Shown one piece after another: positions 1-8,926 of a stretch of DNA of 64,000 nt; position 1 is the first letter of the stretch; the number at the start of each line of letters is the position of its first letter. The stretch spans positions 491,684 through 555,683 of the forward strand of contig NZ_JALBVB010000056.1 in NCBI RefSeq assembly GCF_022669155.1, written 5' to 3'. This DNA comes from Kineococcus sp. TRM81007 (GTDB taxonomy: Bacteria; Actinomycetota; Actinomycetes; Actinomycetales; Kineococcaceae). The translations under genes were made by a program, and so were the position numbers. The notes under the pieces are model-generated. The model was not told the origin of the DNA, made no database searches, and saw nothing but the letters and a program-made list of their open reading frames with translations.

Positions 1-210
1 GCGCAGCCCGTCCCGGACGAGGAGCCGGGGCCCGCCAAGGACCCGGCCGTGCTCGCCGCCATCGCGGCGGTCGCGGCGGCCGGCCGCAGGGACGCGTCCG
101 CCGTGGCCGTCGAGGCCGTCGAGGCTGCCCGCGAGGTCCTCGCCGACGCGCCCGGTGGCGTGGTGGACCCCTCCGAGGGAGGGGCCGAGCCGATCCCCGC
201 GGAGGGGTGA
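1..210 (+). CDS. C-terminal tail of a probable ribonuclease E/G (5' truncated by window edge)
   Basis: Open from base 1 in frame 1 to a TGA at 208-210, giving 69 residues. The peptide is Ala/Pro/Asp/Glu-rich low-complexity sequence (for example DEEPGPAKDPAV) with no recognisable domain. The assignment to RNase E/G rests on context only: in actinobacteria the gene directly upstream of rplU-rpmA is usually rne, whose product ends in a disordered acidic/Ala-rich tail. The catalytic part lies outside the window, so the identity is inferred and could be wrong. Confidence 0.55.
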   Translation, partial: AQPVPDEEPGPAKDPAVLAAIAAVAAAGRRDASAVAVEAVEAAREVLADAPGGVVDPSEGGAEPIPAEG

Positions 211-221
211 GGCGAGTCGTT

Positions 222-251
222 TTGACCCCCGGGGGCGGCGTTCCGTACGCT
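222..251 (+). promoter_or_regulatory. Predicted sigma-70-type promoter of rplU-rpmA
   Basis: A -35 box TTGACC (222-227) is followed after 18 bp by a -10 box TACGCT (246-251). It sits in the gap after the upstream gene's stop and about 90 nt before the rplU start, so the ribosomal-protein operon has its own promoter and a leader of roughly 85 nt. Confidence 0.6.
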
Positions 252-342
252 TGACCCTTGGTGCGCCATCGTGCGCGAGCCCTGGTCCGCCGTCCGGTGG
301 GCCGGTGGCGTTCCAGTTCGTGACGAGAGAAACGGGTTCGTT

Positions 343-654
343 GTGGTCTACGCCATCGTCCGCGCCGGCGGCCGGCAGGAGAAGGTCTCGGTCGGCGACG
401 TGCTGACCATCGACCGGGTCGCCGTCCCCAGCGGTCAGACCCTGCAGCTGCAGCCGCTGCTCCTCGTCGACGGGGAGACCGTCACCCACGACGCCTCCGC
501 GCTGTCGGGGGTCAAGGTCGTCGCCGAGGTGATCGAAGGGGCCCGCGGTCCCAAGATCACCATCCTGAAGTACAAGAACAAGACCGGGTACCGCAAGCGC
601 CAGGGGCACCGCTCCAAGCTGACCCGTGTCAAGATCACCAGCATCGGGGAGTGA
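343..654 (+). CDS. rplU: 50S ribosomal protein L21
   Basis: This is a 103-residue protein, the usual L21 length. It starts VVYAIVRAGGRQEKV and ends with the conserved region KNKTGYRKRQGHRSK. L21 binds 23S rRNA in the large subunit. The GTG at 343 is chosen because it gives the conserved N-terminus and has a purine-rich GAGAGAA about 12 nt upstream; the frame stays open further upstream to 271, but that extension is not L21-like. It is followed 9 nt later by rpmA, the universal L21-L27 pair. Confidence 0.96.
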   Translation: MVYAIVRAGGRQEKVSVGDVLTIDRVAVPSGQTLQLQPLLLVDGETVTHDASALSGVKVVAEVIEGARGPKITILKYKNKTGYRKRQGHRSKLTRVKITSIGE

Positions 655-663
655 CGTCAGCTC

Positions 664-918
664 ATGGCACACAAGAAGGGCGCGAGCTCCTCGCGCAACG
701 GTCGTGACTCCGCAGCGCAGCGCCTCGGCGTGAAGCGCTTCGGCGGCCAGGTCGTCGGCGCCGGCGAGATCATCGTGCGTCAGCGCGGCACCCACTGGCA
801 CCCCGGTGCCGGCGTGGGCCGCGGTGGCGACGACACGCTGTTCGCGCTGGTCCCGGGCGCCGTCGAGTTCGGCACCCGCCGCGGCCGCAAGGTCGTCAAC
901 GTCGTCGCGGGCGAGTGA
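664..918 (+). CDS. rpmA: 50S ribosomal protein L27
   Basis: An 84-residue L27. It has the classical N-terminus [15 protein letters not shown], whose flexible tail reaches the peptidyl-transferase centre, followed by the conserved LGVKRFGGQ and [10 protein letters not shown] segments. There is no Firmicute-type N-terminal extension needing cleavage. It is co-transcribed with rplU and ends just before a strong hairpin at 936-975. Confidence 0.97.
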   Translation: MAHKKGASSSRNGRDSAAQRLGVKRFGGQVVGAGEIIVRQRGTHWHPGAGVGRGGDDTLFALVPGAVEFGTRRGRKVVNVVAGE

Positions 919-935
919 CGACGCACCAGCAGTGA

Positions 936-975
936 CACGGAGGGGCGGGCCGGGCATCCGGTCCGCCCCTCCGTG
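936..975 (+). terminator. Strong hairpin between rpmA and obg
   Basis: An 18-bp stem (936-953 with 958-975, one G-T pair) closes a GCAT loop. There is no T-run after it, which is common for hairpin terminators in such GC-rich genomes. It probably ends or attenuates the rplU-rpmA transcript before obg. Confidence 0.65.
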
Positions 976-1072
976 CGTCGCACCCAACGGGCAGCGCACC
1001 TCGCGCCCCGCCCCGCCCCGCCCGCCGCACGGCCGCCGGGGTCCAGCAGTCCCCACAGAGCCGGAGAGCCAC

Positions 1073-2686
1073 ATGTCGTCCGCCACGTCCCCCACGTTCG
1101 TGGACCGGGTCGTCCTGCACGTCGCGGGCGGTGACGGCGGCAACGGCTGCGCGTCGGTGCACCGCGAGAAGTTCAAGCCCCTCGGCGGTCCCGACGGCGG
1201 CAACGGCGGCCGCGGCGGTGACGTCGTCCTCGAGGTCGACCCCCAGGTGACGACCCTGCTGGACCTGCACCGCCGCCCGCACCGCAGCGCCCCCGACGGC
1301 CGCTTCGGCATGGGCAGCAACCGCAGCGGGGCCGAGGGCGAGGACCTCGTCATCGGCGTGCCCGACGGCACGATCGTGCGCTCCGCGAAGGGCGAGCTGC
1401 TGGCCGACATGGTCGGCGTCGGCACCCGCTTCGTGGTCGCCGCCGGCGGCCGCGGCGGCCTGGGCAACGCGGCGCTGGCCTCCCCGCGCCGCAAGGCCCC
1501 CGGCTTCGCCCTGCTCGGCGAGCCCGGTGACTCCCGCGACGTCGTGCTGGAGCTGAAGACGCTCGCCGACATCGCGCTCGTCGGCTTCCCCAGCGCCGGC
1601 AAGTCCAGCCTCGTGGCGGCGCTGTCGGCGGCCCGCCCGAAGATCGCCGACTACCCGTTCACCACGCTCGTGCCGAACCTCGGCGTCGTGGAGGCCGGCG
1701 AGACCCGCTTCACCGTCGCCGACGTGCCCGGCCTCATCCCCGGCGCCAGCGAGGGCCGGGGCCTCGGCCTGGACTTCCTGCGCCACGTCGAGCGCTGCGT
1801 CGCGCTCGTGCACGTCCTCGACGGCGCGAACCTGGAGGCGGACCGCGACCCGGTCGGCGACCTGGAGGCCATCGAGAAGGAGCTGGCCGCCTACCGCGTC
1901 GACGACGGCACCGTGCCCCTGCAGGACCGGCCGCGGCTGATCGTGGTGAACAAGGCGGACGTGCCCGACGCGCGGGACATGGCCGAGATCGTGCGCGCCG
2001 ACCTGGAGAGCCGCGGAGCCCCCGTCTTCGTCGTCTCCGCGGTCTCGCACGCCGGGCTGCGGGAGCTGAAGTTCGCCATGGCCCAGGTCGTCGAGGCCGC
2101 TCGCGCCGCCGCCCCGGCAGCGGTGCCCACCCGGGTCGTGATCACCCCGGCGGCCGTGGACGAGGCCGGCTTCACCGTCACCCGCGAGGAGTACGGCGAC
2201 GAGGTCACCGGCGGCGTCCGCTACCGGGTCCGCGGCCAGAAGCCGCGCCGCTGGGTGCGCCAGACCGACTTCACCAACGACGAAGCCGTCGGTTACCTGG
2301 CCGACCGCCTCGCCCGCCTGGGCGTGGAGGACGAGCTGTTCAAGGCCGGTGCGGTCCCCGGCGCCGAGGTCGTCATCGGCGACGAGGACGACGCCGTCGT
2401 CTTCGACTGGGAACCCACGATGCTCTCCGGCGCCGAGGTCCTCGGCCAGCGCGGCAGCGACCTGCGCCTGGAGGACCACTCCCGCCCCACCCGCGCCGCC
2501 AAGCGCGAGCAGGAGCGCGAGCGCCGCGCCGCGAAGGCGGCCGCGCGCGGCGAGCTGGAGGCCGAGCGCCGCGCCGGCCACTGGACCGCCGACGACTCCA
2601 CCGACGACTCCACCGACGTGGCTGCCGACGCGGCCGCCGACGTGGAGGGCGAGGACGACGCCTCGGACGGGGCAGCCCGCAGGTGA
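1073..2686 (+). CDS. obgE: GTPase Obg/CgtA
   Basis: A 537-residue Obg GTPase, a ribosome-associated factor for 50S maturation and stress control. The Gly-rich Obg fold covers roughly residues 8-165 ([24 protein letters not shown]). The G domain follows with P-loop GFPSAGKSS (171-179), [16 protein letters not shown] (G3) and NKAD (G4). After it comes an OCT domain (about 355-435) and an acidic/charged tail that includes DDSTDDSTD. The ATG at 1073 begins the conserved [12 protein letters not shown]. Its stop overlaps the proB start by 4 bp (GTGA), so translation is coupled. The C-terminal extension is longer than in Gram-negative Obg and typical of actinobacteria. Confidence 0.96.
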   Translation: MSSATSPTFVDRVVLHVAGGDGGNGCASVHREKFKPLGGPDGGNGGRGGDVVLEVDPQVTTLLDLHRRPHRSAPDGRFGMGSNRSGAEGEDLVIGVPDGTIVRSAKGELLADMVGVGTRFVVAAGGRGGLGNAALASPRRKAPGFALLGEPGDSRDVVLELKTLADIALVGFPSAGKSSLVAALSAARPKIADYPFTTLVPNLGVVEAGETRFTVADVPGLIPGASEGRGLGLDFLRHVERCVALVHVLDGANLEADRDPVGDLEAIEKELAAYRVDDGTVPLQDRPRLIVVNKADVPDARDMAEIVRADLESRGAPVFVVSAVSHAGLRELKFAMAQVVEAARAAAPAAVPTRVVITPAAVDEAGFTVTREEYGDEVTGGVRYRVRGQKPRRWVRQTDFTNDEAVGYLADRLARLGVEDELFKAGAVPGAEVVIGDEDDAVVFDWEPTMLSGAEVLGQRGSDLRLEDHSRPTRAAKREQERERRAAKAAARGELEAERRAGHWTADDSTDDSTDVAADAAADVEGEDDASDGAARR

Positions 2687-3837
2687 GCGACCACGACGGC
2701 GGCACGGGCGGGCGCGAGGCGTTGCGGCGCGCCCGCCGGGTCGTCGTCAAGGTCGGCTCCTCCTCGCTGACCACCGCGGCCGGCGGGCTGGACGCCGCGC
2801 GCCTGGACGCCCTCGTGGACGTGCTCGCGCAGCGCCGCACCGCCGGCGGCGAGGTCGTGCTCGTCTCCTCCGGCGCCATCGCCGCCGCCCTGGCCCCCCT
2901 GGGCATGCCCAAGCGGCCCCGCGACCTGGCCAGCCAGCAGGCCGCCGCCAGCGTCGGGCAGGGGCTGCTGCTGGCGGAGTACACGCGCGCCTTCGCGCAC
3001 GCCGGTCTGACCGTCGGTCAGGTCCTGCTGACCGCCGAGGACGTGGCGGGGCGCACCCGCTACGGCAACGCCCAGCGGACCCTGGAGCGGCTGCTGGCCC
3101 TCGGGGTGGTGCCGGTCGTCAACGAGAACGACACCGTCGCCACCCACGAGATCCGCTTCGGCGACAACGACCGCCTCGCCGCGCTCGTCGCGCACCTCGT
3201 GCGCGCCGACGCCCTCGTCCTGCTCAGCGACGTCGACGCCCTGTACGACGCACCGCCGTCGCTGCCCGGGTCGCGCCGGCTCGGGCTGGTGCGCGGCCCG
3301 GAGGACCTCGCCGGGGTCACCGTCGGCTCCGCCGGGGCGGCTGGCGTGGGCACCGGCGGCATGGCCACGAAGGTCGAGGCGGCGAGCATCGCCGTGGCCG
3401 CGGGGGTGCCGGCGCTGGTGACCTCCGCGGCGCTGGCCCGCGAGGCGCTCGCCGGTGAGGACGTCGGCACCTGGTTCGCCGTCCCGCCCGCGCGCACGTC
3501 CCGCCGCGGCACCCGGCAGCTGTGGCTGGCCCACGCCGCCAGCCCCGCCGGACGCCTCGTCCTCGACGAGGGCGCGGTGCGCGCCGTGCGCGAGCGGCGC
3601 TCCTCGCTGCTGCCCGCCGGCGTGCTCGGCCTCAGCGGCCGCTTCCGCGCGGGTGATCCGGTGGACCTCGTCGACGGAAACGGCCGCGCGCTGGCGCGCG
3701 GGCTGGTGAACTACTCCTCGGAGGAGCTGCCGGACATGCTCGGCCGCTCGACGCGCGAGCTGGCCCGGCAGTGGGGGCCGGCGTACGAGCGCGAGGTGGT
3801 CCACCGCGACCACCTGGTGCTCCTGGGACGTCCGTGA
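2683..3837 (+). CDS. proB: Glutamate 5-kinase
   Basis: 384 residues. It phosphorylates L-glutamate to gamma-glutamyl phosphate, the first step of proline synthesis. The N-terminal amino-acid-kinase fold shows [11 protein letters not shown] and [16 protein letters not shown], then [10 protein letters not shown] and [12 protein letters not shown] for substrate and Mg-ATP binding, and [16 protein letters not shown] domain covers about residues 285-370 ([19 protein letters not shown]). The GTG start is nested in the obg stop. The length and PUA domain match ProB of E. coli type, which is feedback-inhibited by proline. Confidence 0.96.
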   Translation: MSDHDGGTGGREALRRARRVVVKVGSSSLTTAAGGLDAARLDALVDVLAQRRTAGGEVVLVSSGAIAAALAPLGMPKRPRDLASQQAAASVGQGLLLAEYTRAFAHAGLTVGQVLLTAEDVAGRTRYGNAQRTLERLLALGVVPVVNENDTVATHEIRFGDNDRLAALVAHLVRADALVLLSDVDALYDAPPSLPGSRRLGLVRGPEDLAGVTVGSAGAAGVGTGGMATKVEAASIAVAAGVPALVTSAALAREALAGEDVGTWFAVPPARTSRRGTRQLWLAHAASPAGRLVLDEGAVRAVRERRSSLLPAGVLGLSGRFRAGDPVDLVDGNGRALARGLVNYSSEELPDMLGRSTRELARQWGPAYEREVVHRDHLVLLGRP

Positions 3838-3861
3838 GGTGCGCGCAGCGAGGAGCCGGAG

Positions 3862-4254
3862 TTGGGTGAGCCGCCGTTGTCGCTGTGGTCGGTGACGCTC
3901 ACGCTGGCCGGGGCGCAGGTGGACGTCGGCGAGCTGCGCGCCGCCCTGGACCGCCTGGTGGGCCAGCACCCGTTCCTGTCGAGCATCCGCTACAGCGACA
4001 GCCGTGCCGAGGTGCGCTACTGGGACGAGGCCCGCGACGTCGACGACGCCGCCGCGATGGCCGTGCGGCTGTGGCCGGACCACCGCACCAGCGCCGGGTT
4101 GCCGGCCTGGGACGTGGTGGGCGTGGAGGTGGTGGACAAGGCCACCGTGGAGCACCGGGCGGCCCAGCGGCAGCGGGGCCTGCTGCGCGTGCCGCGCCGC
4201 TCGCGCCCGGCGCGCCCGGGACCGGAGCTGCTGGGGGACGTCGCCCCCTGGTGA
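3862..4254 (+). CDS. Conserved hypothetical protein between proB and proA
   Basis: A 130-residue soluble protein of unknown function that starts at TTG 3862 with a good AGGAGCCGGAG ribosome-binding site. It begins GEPPLSLWSVTLTLAG and contains LRAALDRLVGQHPFLSSIRYSDSRAEVRYWDEA, a compact alpha/beta pattern, followed by a basic Arg/Pro-rich tail. There is no signal peptide or membrane segment. It lies 24 nt after proB and ends 44 nt before proA, which has its own promoter. I recall similar small genes at this place in related actinobacteria, but I assign no function. Confidence 0.75.
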   Translation: MGEPPLSLWSVTLTLAGAQVDVGELRAALDRLVGQHPFLSSIRYSDSRAEVRYWDEARDVDDAAAMAVRLWPDHRTSAGLPAWDVVGVEVVDKATVEHRAAQRQRGLLRVPRRSRPARPGPELLGDVAPW

Positions 4255-4286
4255 GCGGCGGGCGCCTGCCGGCACCCGCCCCGCCG

Positions 4287-4301
4287 TAGGCTGGGGCCAT
4301 G
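4287..4301 (+). promoter_or_regulatory. Leaderless promoter of proA
   Basis: The -10 box TAGGCT (4287-4292), a 6-nt gap GGGGCC and then ATG at 4299 put the transcription start at or next to the start codon. No Shine-Dalgarno is present. Confidence 0.7.
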
Positions 4302-5600
4302 ACCGCTCTGGCCGAGACCACCACCGGGAGCAGCGACGTCACCGAGGCGGTCCTGGGGACCTGCCGCCGGGCGAAGGTGGCCTCGCGGCCGCTGCGGCTG
4401 GCCACGCGCGCGGCCAAGGACGCCGCGCTGCTGGCCGTGGCCGACGCCCTGGAGGCCGCCACCGCCCGGATCGTGGCCGCGAACGCGGAGGACCTCGAGC
4501 GCGGGCGAGCGGCCGGCACCTCCGAGCACCTGCTGGACCGGCTGGCGCTGGACGCCGGCCGCGTCGCCGCCCTGGCCGCGGCGGTGCGCGAGGTCGCGGC
4601 CCTGCCGGACCCGGTGGGGGAGGTGGTGCGCGGTTCCACGCTGCCCAACGGGCTGCGTCTGCGCGAGCTGCGGGTGCCGATGGGCGTGCTGGGCGTGGTG
4701 TACGAGGCCCGCCCGAACGTCACCGTGGACGTGGCGGTGCTGGCGCTCAAGAGCGGCAACGCCGTGGTGCTGCGCGGCGGGTCGGCGGCGATCAGCACCA
4801 ACACCGTCCTCGTGGACGTGGTGCGCGCCGCGCTGGAGGCCTCGGGCCTGCCGGCGGACGCGGTGCAGGGCATCGACGAGCACGGCCGCGACGGCGTGGG
4901 GGTGCTGCTGACGGCGCGCGGGCTGGTGGACCTGCTGGTGCCGCGCGGCGGCGCCGAGCTGATCCAGCGGGTGGTGCGCGAGGCCACCGTGCCGGTCATC
5001 GAGACGGGCGTGGGCAACTGCCACGTCTACGTGGACGCCTCCGCCGACCTCGCGCAGGCCGTCGAGGTCGTGCTGAACGCCAAGACGTCGCGCCCCAGCG
5101 TGTGCAACGCCGCCGAGACGGTGCTGGTGCACTCGGCGCTGGCGGCCGACTTCCTCCCGACGCTGCTGCGCGCGCTGACCGGCGCGGGCGTGCGGCTGCA
5201 CGCCGACGAGCGCGCCCTGGCGGCTGCGCGGGCGGCCGGGGTGGCCGCCGAGCCGGTCACCGACACCGACTGGGCCGCGGAGTACCACGGCCTGGAGATC
5301 GCCGTGGGCGTCGTGGACTCGGTGGAGGCGGCGGTGGACCACATCGGCCGCTGGTCCTCCGCGCACACCGAGGCGGTCATGGCCACCGACGTGCGCGTGA
5401 GCGACTACTTCTGCGCCGCGGTGGACTCCGCGGTCGTGGCCGTCAACGCCTCCACCCGCTTCACCGACGGCGGGGAGTTCGGCCTGGGCGCCGAGGTCGG
5501 CATCTCCACCCAGAAGCTGCACGCCCGCGGACCCATGGGGCTGGCGGAGCTGACCACCACGACCTGGCAGGTGCTCGGCGACGGGCACGTGCGCGCCTGA
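4299..5600 (+). CDS. proA: Gamma-glutamyl phosphate reductase
   Basis: 433 residues. It reduces L-glutamyl 5-phosphate to glutamate 5-semialdehyde with NADPH, the second step of proline synthesis. It has the aldehyde-dehydrogenase fold, with [31 protein letters not shown] for nucleotide binding. The catalytic Cys is in [15 protein letters not shown], and the conserved C-terminus has [28 protein letters not shown]. The start is fixed by the leaderless promoter at 4287. It pairs functionally with proB upstream. Confidence 0.96.
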   Translation: MTALAETTTGSSDVTEAVLGTCRRAKVASRPLRLATRAAKDAALLAVADALEAATARIVAANAEDLERGRAAGTSEHLLDRLALDAGRVAALAAAVREVAALPDPVGEVVRGSTLPNGLRLRELRVPMGVLGVVYEARPNVTVDVAVLALKSGNAVVLRGGSAAISTNTVLVDVVRAALEASGLPADAVQGIDEHGRDGVGVLLTARGLVDLLVPRGGAELIQRVVREATVPVIETGVGNCHVYVDASADLAQAVEVVLNAKTSRPSVCNAAETVLVHSALAADFLPTLLRALTGAGVRLHADERALAAARAAGVAAEPVTDTDWAAEYHGLEIAVGVVDSVEAAVDHIGRWSSAHTEAVMATDVRVSDYFCAAVDSAVVAVNASTRFTDGGEFGLGAEVGISTQKLHARGPMGLAELTTTTWQVLGDGHVRA

Positions 5601-5603
5601 CGC

Positions 5604-6611
5604 TCAGCCGCCCGCCTCGTCGACGCCGTCCTCCAGCGTGTCGACGGCGACGAGGTAGGCCGGCCGGCCCTGCAGCTGCACGTACAGCCGGCCGACGTAC
5701 TCGCCGAGCACGCCCAGGCACAGCAGCTGCAGCGTGCCCGCGCCCGCGACCACCACGAGGGTGGAGGTCCACCCCGGCACGGTGGAGCCCGCGGCGAAGG
5801 ACACCAGCGCGTACACCAGCAGCAGCGAGGTGAGGGCGGCGCCGCCCAGCCCGAAGATGCTCGCCAGCCGCAGCGGGGCGGTCGAGGACCCGGTGATGGC
5901 GTCCAGCGACAGCCGCACCATGCGGCGCAGCGGGTACTTCGTGCGCCCGGCGCCGCGGGCGGCGCGCGCGTACGGCACGCTCGCGGCGCGGAAGCCCAGC
6001 TCCGGCACCACCAGGCGCAGGACGCGGTGCTGCTCGGGCAGCTGCAGCACGGTGTCGACGACGGTGCGGCTCGTGTAGCGGAAGTCGCCGGCCTGCGACG
6101 GGGCGGTGCCGCCCAGCGCCCGCACCAGCCGGTAGAACGCCGCCGCCGTCAGGCGCTTGAAGCGCCCGTCCACCGAGCGGTCGCTGCGCACCGCGTAGAC
6201 GACCTCGACGGGACCCCCCGGGTCTGCCGGGTCCCCGGAGGCGGCGGCCAGGAGGTCCGGCAGCAGCTCCGGGGGGTCCTGCAGGTCGGCGTCCATGGTG
6301 ACCACGCCGCGGCGGCCGCGGGCGCGGGCCAGCCCGGCCGACAGCGCCGCCTGGTGCCCGGAGCCGGCGCGCAGCCGCACGACGCGCAGCTGCGGCCACG
6401 CGCGCCGCGCCCGCGCCAGCACCACCGGCGTGGCGTCGGTGCTGCCGTCGTCGACGACGAGCACCTCGTACCCGGCGAGGCCGCCGGTCACGAGGCCGTC
6501 GAGCACGGGCCGCAGCCGCGCCACCAGCTCGGGCAGCACCTCGGCCTCGTCGCGCGCCGGCACGACGACGGTCAGGTCGGGGTCGGCGGCACGGGTGGGC
6601 GGGGCGGGCAC
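5604..6611 (-). CDS. Family 2 glycosyltransferase, polyprenyl-phosphate sugar synthase type
   Basis: 335 residues with a GT-A fold. The N-terminal core has [18 protein letters not shown], the nucleotide-sugar motif [11 protein letters not shown] and the metal-binding [12 protein letters not shown]. An arginine-rich interfacial segment ([20 protein letters not shown]) precedes two membrane segments near residues 240-310 ([25 protein letters not shown] and [28 protein letters not shown]). This is the GtrB/DPM-like layout in which a sugar is moved from a nucleotide donor onto a polyprenyl phosphate at the inner membrane face. GTG 6611 is preferred, with AGGAT about 6 nt upstream. It converges with proA, leaving only 3 nt between. 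Confidence 0.85.
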   Translation of the reverse strand: MPAPPTRAADPDLTVVVPARDEAEVLPELVARLRPVLDGLVTGGLAGYEVLVVDDGSTDATPVVLARARRAWPQLRVVRLRAGSGHQAALSAGLARARGRRGVVTMDADLQDPPELLPDLLAAASGDPADPGGPVEVVYAVRSDRSVDGRFKRLTAAAFYRLVRALGGTAPSQAGDFRYTSRTVVDTVLQLPEQHRVLRLVVPELGFRAASVPYARAARGAGRTKYPLRRMVRLSLDAITGSSTAPLRLASIFGLGGAALTSLLLVYALVSFAAGSTVPGWTSTLVVVAGAGTLQLLCLGVLGEYVGRLYVQLQGRPAYLVAVDTLEDGVDEAGG

Positions 6612-6701
6612 GCCGCGATCCTGCCGCACCTCCGGGCGGCGGCGCCGGGACGGGGCGTGCGAGACTGGGCCCAGCACCGCACGGACTCCGGAGGACACCC
6701 C

Positions 6702-6863
6702 ATGCTGAACGCCCTGGCCGCCGCCCAGACCGCCGAGGAGTCGCACGGCTGGGAGGGCCACCTGCCGATGGCGCCCATCGCCTTCGCGATCGTCGCGGCC
6801 TGCATCATGCTGGCGATGCTGCTGGTGGCGTGGGCCTTCCGCAGCGTGGGCACCCGCCACTGA
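6702..6863 (+). CDS. Small single-pass membrane protein
   Basis: 53 residues, starting at ATG 6702 after a clear GGAGGA site. A hydrophilic N-terminus with SHGWEGHLP is followed by one membrane span, [23 protein letters not shown] (about 23-45), and a short basic end (RSVGTRH). No function is known. It lies directly upstream of nadD in the same orientation, with the nadD reading frame beginning around its stop codon, so the two are probably co-transcribed. Its divergent neighbour is the glycosyltransferase. Confidence 0.7.
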   Translation: MLNALAAAQTAEESHGWEGHLPMAPIAFAIVAACIMLAMLLVAWAFRSVGTRH

Positions 6864-6895
6864 GCGCCGGGCAGGAGCGCCGCCCGCGCCTGGGC

Positions 6896-7510
6896 GTGAT
6901 GGGCGGCACCTTCGACCCGATCCACCACGGTCACCTGGTCGCCGCCAGCGAGGTCGCGGCCCGGTTCGACCTCGACGAGGTCGTCTTCGTGCCGACGGGC
7001 CGGCCGTGGCAGAAGTCGCGCGGGGACATCGCCCCGGCGGAGCACCGCTACCTGATGACGGTCATCGCCACGGCCTCGAACCCGCGGTTCACCGTCTCGC
7101 GCATCGACGTCGAGCGCGAGGGGTTCACGTACACGATCGACACGCTCCGCGAGCTGCACCAGCTGCGCCCGGACGCGGACCTGTTCTTCATCACGGGTGC
7201 CGACGCCCTGGCGCAGATCCTGCAGTGGAAGGACGTCGCCGAGCTGTGGTCGCTGGCCCACTTCGTGGGTGTCAGCAGGCCGGGCCACGCCCTCAGCGAC
7301 GACGGCCTGCCGCTGGACGGGGTGAGCCTGCTGGAGGTGCCGGCCCTGTCCATCTCCTCCACGGACTGCCGCCGGCGCGTCGCCGAGGGGCTGCCGGTCT
7401 GGTACCTCGTGCCCGACGGCGTCGTGCAGCACATCACCAAGCACGGCCTGTACCGCGACGGCGGGGGAGACGTGCGCCCGGGCGTGGGACAATCGGGGGA
7501 GAAGACCTGA
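6896..7510 (+). CDS. nadD: Nicotinate-nucleotide adenylyltransferase
   Basis: About 204 residues. It joins nicotinate mononucleotide and ATP to give deamido-NAD, the step before NAD synthetase. The HxGH nucleotidyltransferase signature is in [16 protein letters not shown], the adenine site in GRPWQKSR, and the second ATP motif in [10 protein letters not shown]. The start is uncertain: GTG 6896 and ATG 6899 are next to the conserved GGTFD, but the best AGGAG lies about 18 nt further up, and the frame is open back to GTG 6830 inside the preceding small gene. It is followed by rsfS, the usual order. Confidence 0.93.
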   Translation: MMGGTFDPIHHGHLVAASEVAARFDLDEVVFVPTGRPWQKSRGDIAPAEHRYLMTVIATASNPRFTVSRIDVEREGFTYTIDTLRELHQLRPDADLFFITGADALAQILQWKDVAELWSLAHFVGVSRPGHALSDDGLPLDGVSLLEVPALSISSTDCRRRVAEGLPVWYLVPDGVVQHITKHGLYRDGGGDVRPGVGQSGEKT

Positions 7511-7550
7511 TCGTCCCCGGGCCACCGGCCCGGACCACCCGAGGAGCCCC

Positions 7551-7937
7551 GTGCCCGCATCCGAGCGAGCCCTCGAGCTGGTGACGGCCGCCGCTGCTGC
7601 GGCCGTCGACAAGCTCGCCACCGACGTCACCGCCCTGGACGTGTCCGACCAGCTGTTCATCACCGACGCCTTCCTGCTGGCCTCGGCCCCGAACGAGCGG
7701 CAGGTGCGGGCGATCGCCGAGGCGGTCGAGGAGAAGCTGCTGCCGCTGCGCGCCAAGCCGGTGCGCCGCGAGGGTGAGCGCGAGGGCCGCTGGGTGCTGC
7801 TGGACTTCATCGACGTCGTCGTGCACGTCCAGCACGCCGAGGAGCGCGAGTACTACGCGCTGGAGCGGCTCTGGAAGGACTGCCCCGTCATCGAGGTGCC
7901 CACCGCGGCGGCCGTCCCCGGAGACGCGCAGGGGTGA
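7551..7937 (+). CDS. rsfS: Ribosomal silencing factor RsfS
   Basis: 128 residues. RsfS binds L14 on the 50S subunit and blocks subunit joining under nutrient limitation. The conserved core is LDVSDQLFITDAFLLASAPNERQVRAIA, then WVLLDFIDVVVHVQHAEEREYYALERLW. GTG 7551 follows a GAGGAG about 8 nt upstream. The gene ends in a 4-bp GTGA overlap with the next gene. Confidence 0.95.
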   Translation: MPASERALELVTAAAAAAVDKLATDVTALDVSDQLFITDAFLLASAPNERQVRAIAEAVEEKLLPLRAKPVRREGEREGRWVLLDFIDVVVHVQHAEEREYYALERLWKDCPVIEVPTAAAVPGDAQG

Positions 7938-8578
7938 GCGCCGCCACCGTCGTGCTGTGGCGGCACGGCCGCACCCGCTCCAACGCGGAGAACCGCTTCC
8001 AGGGGCAGCTCGACGTCCCGCTGGACGAGGTGGGGCGCGCCCAGGCCGCGGCCTCGGCCGCGCACCTGGCGCCGCTGGTGGCGGCCGGTGCGACGACCCT
8101 GGTGGCCTCCGACCTCAGCCGCGCGCTGGACACCGCCCGCGCGCTGAGCGCCCTGACGGGCCTGGAGCCGCGGCTGGACCCCGCGCTGCGGGAGGTGCAC
8201 GCGGGGCGGTGGCAGGGGCTGCTGCACTCGGAGATCACCGCCTCGTGGCCGGAGGACTACGCCGTCTGGCGCGGCGGCGGGGGAGACGTGCGCGCCGGTG
8301 ACGGGGAGAGCCGCGCCGAGGTCGCCGCGCGCACCGCGGGGGCCGTGGAGCGGCACGCGGCCGGCGTCCCCGACGGGGGCACCCTCGTCGTCGCCTCGCA
8401 CGGCGCCGCGCTCAAGGGGGCCCTGCTGCGGCTGCTGGGCCTGGAGCTGTCCGCCTGGTCGGCGTTCGCGGGCTTCCGCAACGCGCACTGGGCGGTGCTG
8501 GCGCGCGGCCGGCACGGGTGGGTGCTCGGTGAGTACAACGCCGGCCCGCCCGGGGCGGGCGAGGGCGCCGAGGGCTGA
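7934..8578 (+). CDS. Histidine phosphatase family protein (phosphoglycerate mutase-like)
   Basis: 214 residues of the branched histidine-phosphatase superfamily. The catalytic RHG motif is in VVLWRHGRTRSNAENRFQGQLDVPLDEVGRAQA, and the second catalytic histidine in LVVASHGAALKGALLR. An acid/base Glu is likely in LREVHAGRWQG. The fold covers phosphatases such as glucosyl-3-phosphoglycerate phosphatase and CobC; the sequence alone does not tell which substrate is used. It is translationally coupled to rsfS. Confidence 0.88.
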   Translation: MSAATVVLWRHGRTRSNAENRFQGQLDVPLDEVGRAQAAASAAHLAPLVAAGATTLVASDLSRALDTARALSALTGLEPRLDPALREVHAGRWQGLLHSEITASWPEDYAVWRGGGGDVRAGDGESRAEVAARTAGAVERHAAGVPDGGTLVVASHGAALKGALLRLLGLELSAWSAFAGFRNAHWAVLARGRHGWVLGEYNAGPPGAGEGAEG

Positions 8579-8629
8579 GGCCTGCAGCCGCCCGGCAGGG
8601 TGTGGTCACGACCGCTCCCGAGGATGCGG

Positions 8630-8635
8630 TAGAGT
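8630..8635 (+). promoter_or_regulatory. Candidate -10 box of the tRNA-Ala gene
   Basis: TAGAGT at 8630-8635 lies in the gap between the phosphatase gene and the tRNA. It would give a 5' precursor leader of about 35 nt. No convincing -35 box is seen. Confidence 0.45.
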
Positions 8636-8675
8636 TCTTCTCGTTGCCGCGGGGGAAACCCGGGGGAACGAGCAA

Positions 8676-8748
8676 GGGGCTGTGGCGCAGCTGGTAGCGC
8701 ACCTCCATGGCATGGAGGGGGTCAGGGGTTCGAGTCCCCTCAGCTCCA
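8676..8748 (+). tRNA. tRNA-Ala(GGC)
   Basis: A full cloverleaf of 73 nt. The acceptor GGGGCTG pairs with CAGCTCC (one G-U). The D-arm is GCGC/GCGC, and the anticodon stem CCTCC/GGAGG closes the loop ATGGCAT with anticodon GGC. The T-arm is AGGGG-TTCGAGT-CCCCT, and the discriminator base is A. No CCA is encoded, so it must be added after processing. Confidence 0.97.
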
Positions 8749-8755
8749 CAGGGTG

Positions 8756-8783
8756 AAGGCCCCGGACGAGAGTCCGGGGCCTT
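8756..8783 (+). terminator. Terminator of tRNA-Ala
   Basis: A perfect 12-bp stem (8756-8767 with 8772-8783) with GAGA tetraloop, 8 nt after the tRNA. The remaining sequence up to 8926 shows no gene or clear signal. Confidence 0.85.
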
Positions 8784-8926
8784 CGTCGTGTCCGGGCGGT
8801 CAGGCTCGCGTCCGGTCGGCCAGCGCGCGGACCACCGCGACCTCGGCGGCTCGCAGCGGGGAGCCGGTCACGCCCGGGCCGGTCCGCGCAGCTGGGCGAC
8901 ACCCGCGCCGGTCCCCGGAGTGCCCC

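Noticed and set aside
896..2581. Long open frame on the minus strand opposite obg (and many similar ones elsewhere)
   Set aside because: GC-rich codon bias leaves the opposite strand open. The peptide is Ala/Gly/Arg/Val/His-rich without domains, and the obg frame is certain.
8676..8783. tRNA as an integration site for a mobile element
   Set aside because: No integrase, no repeated tRNA 3' end, and ordinary chromosomal genes follow.
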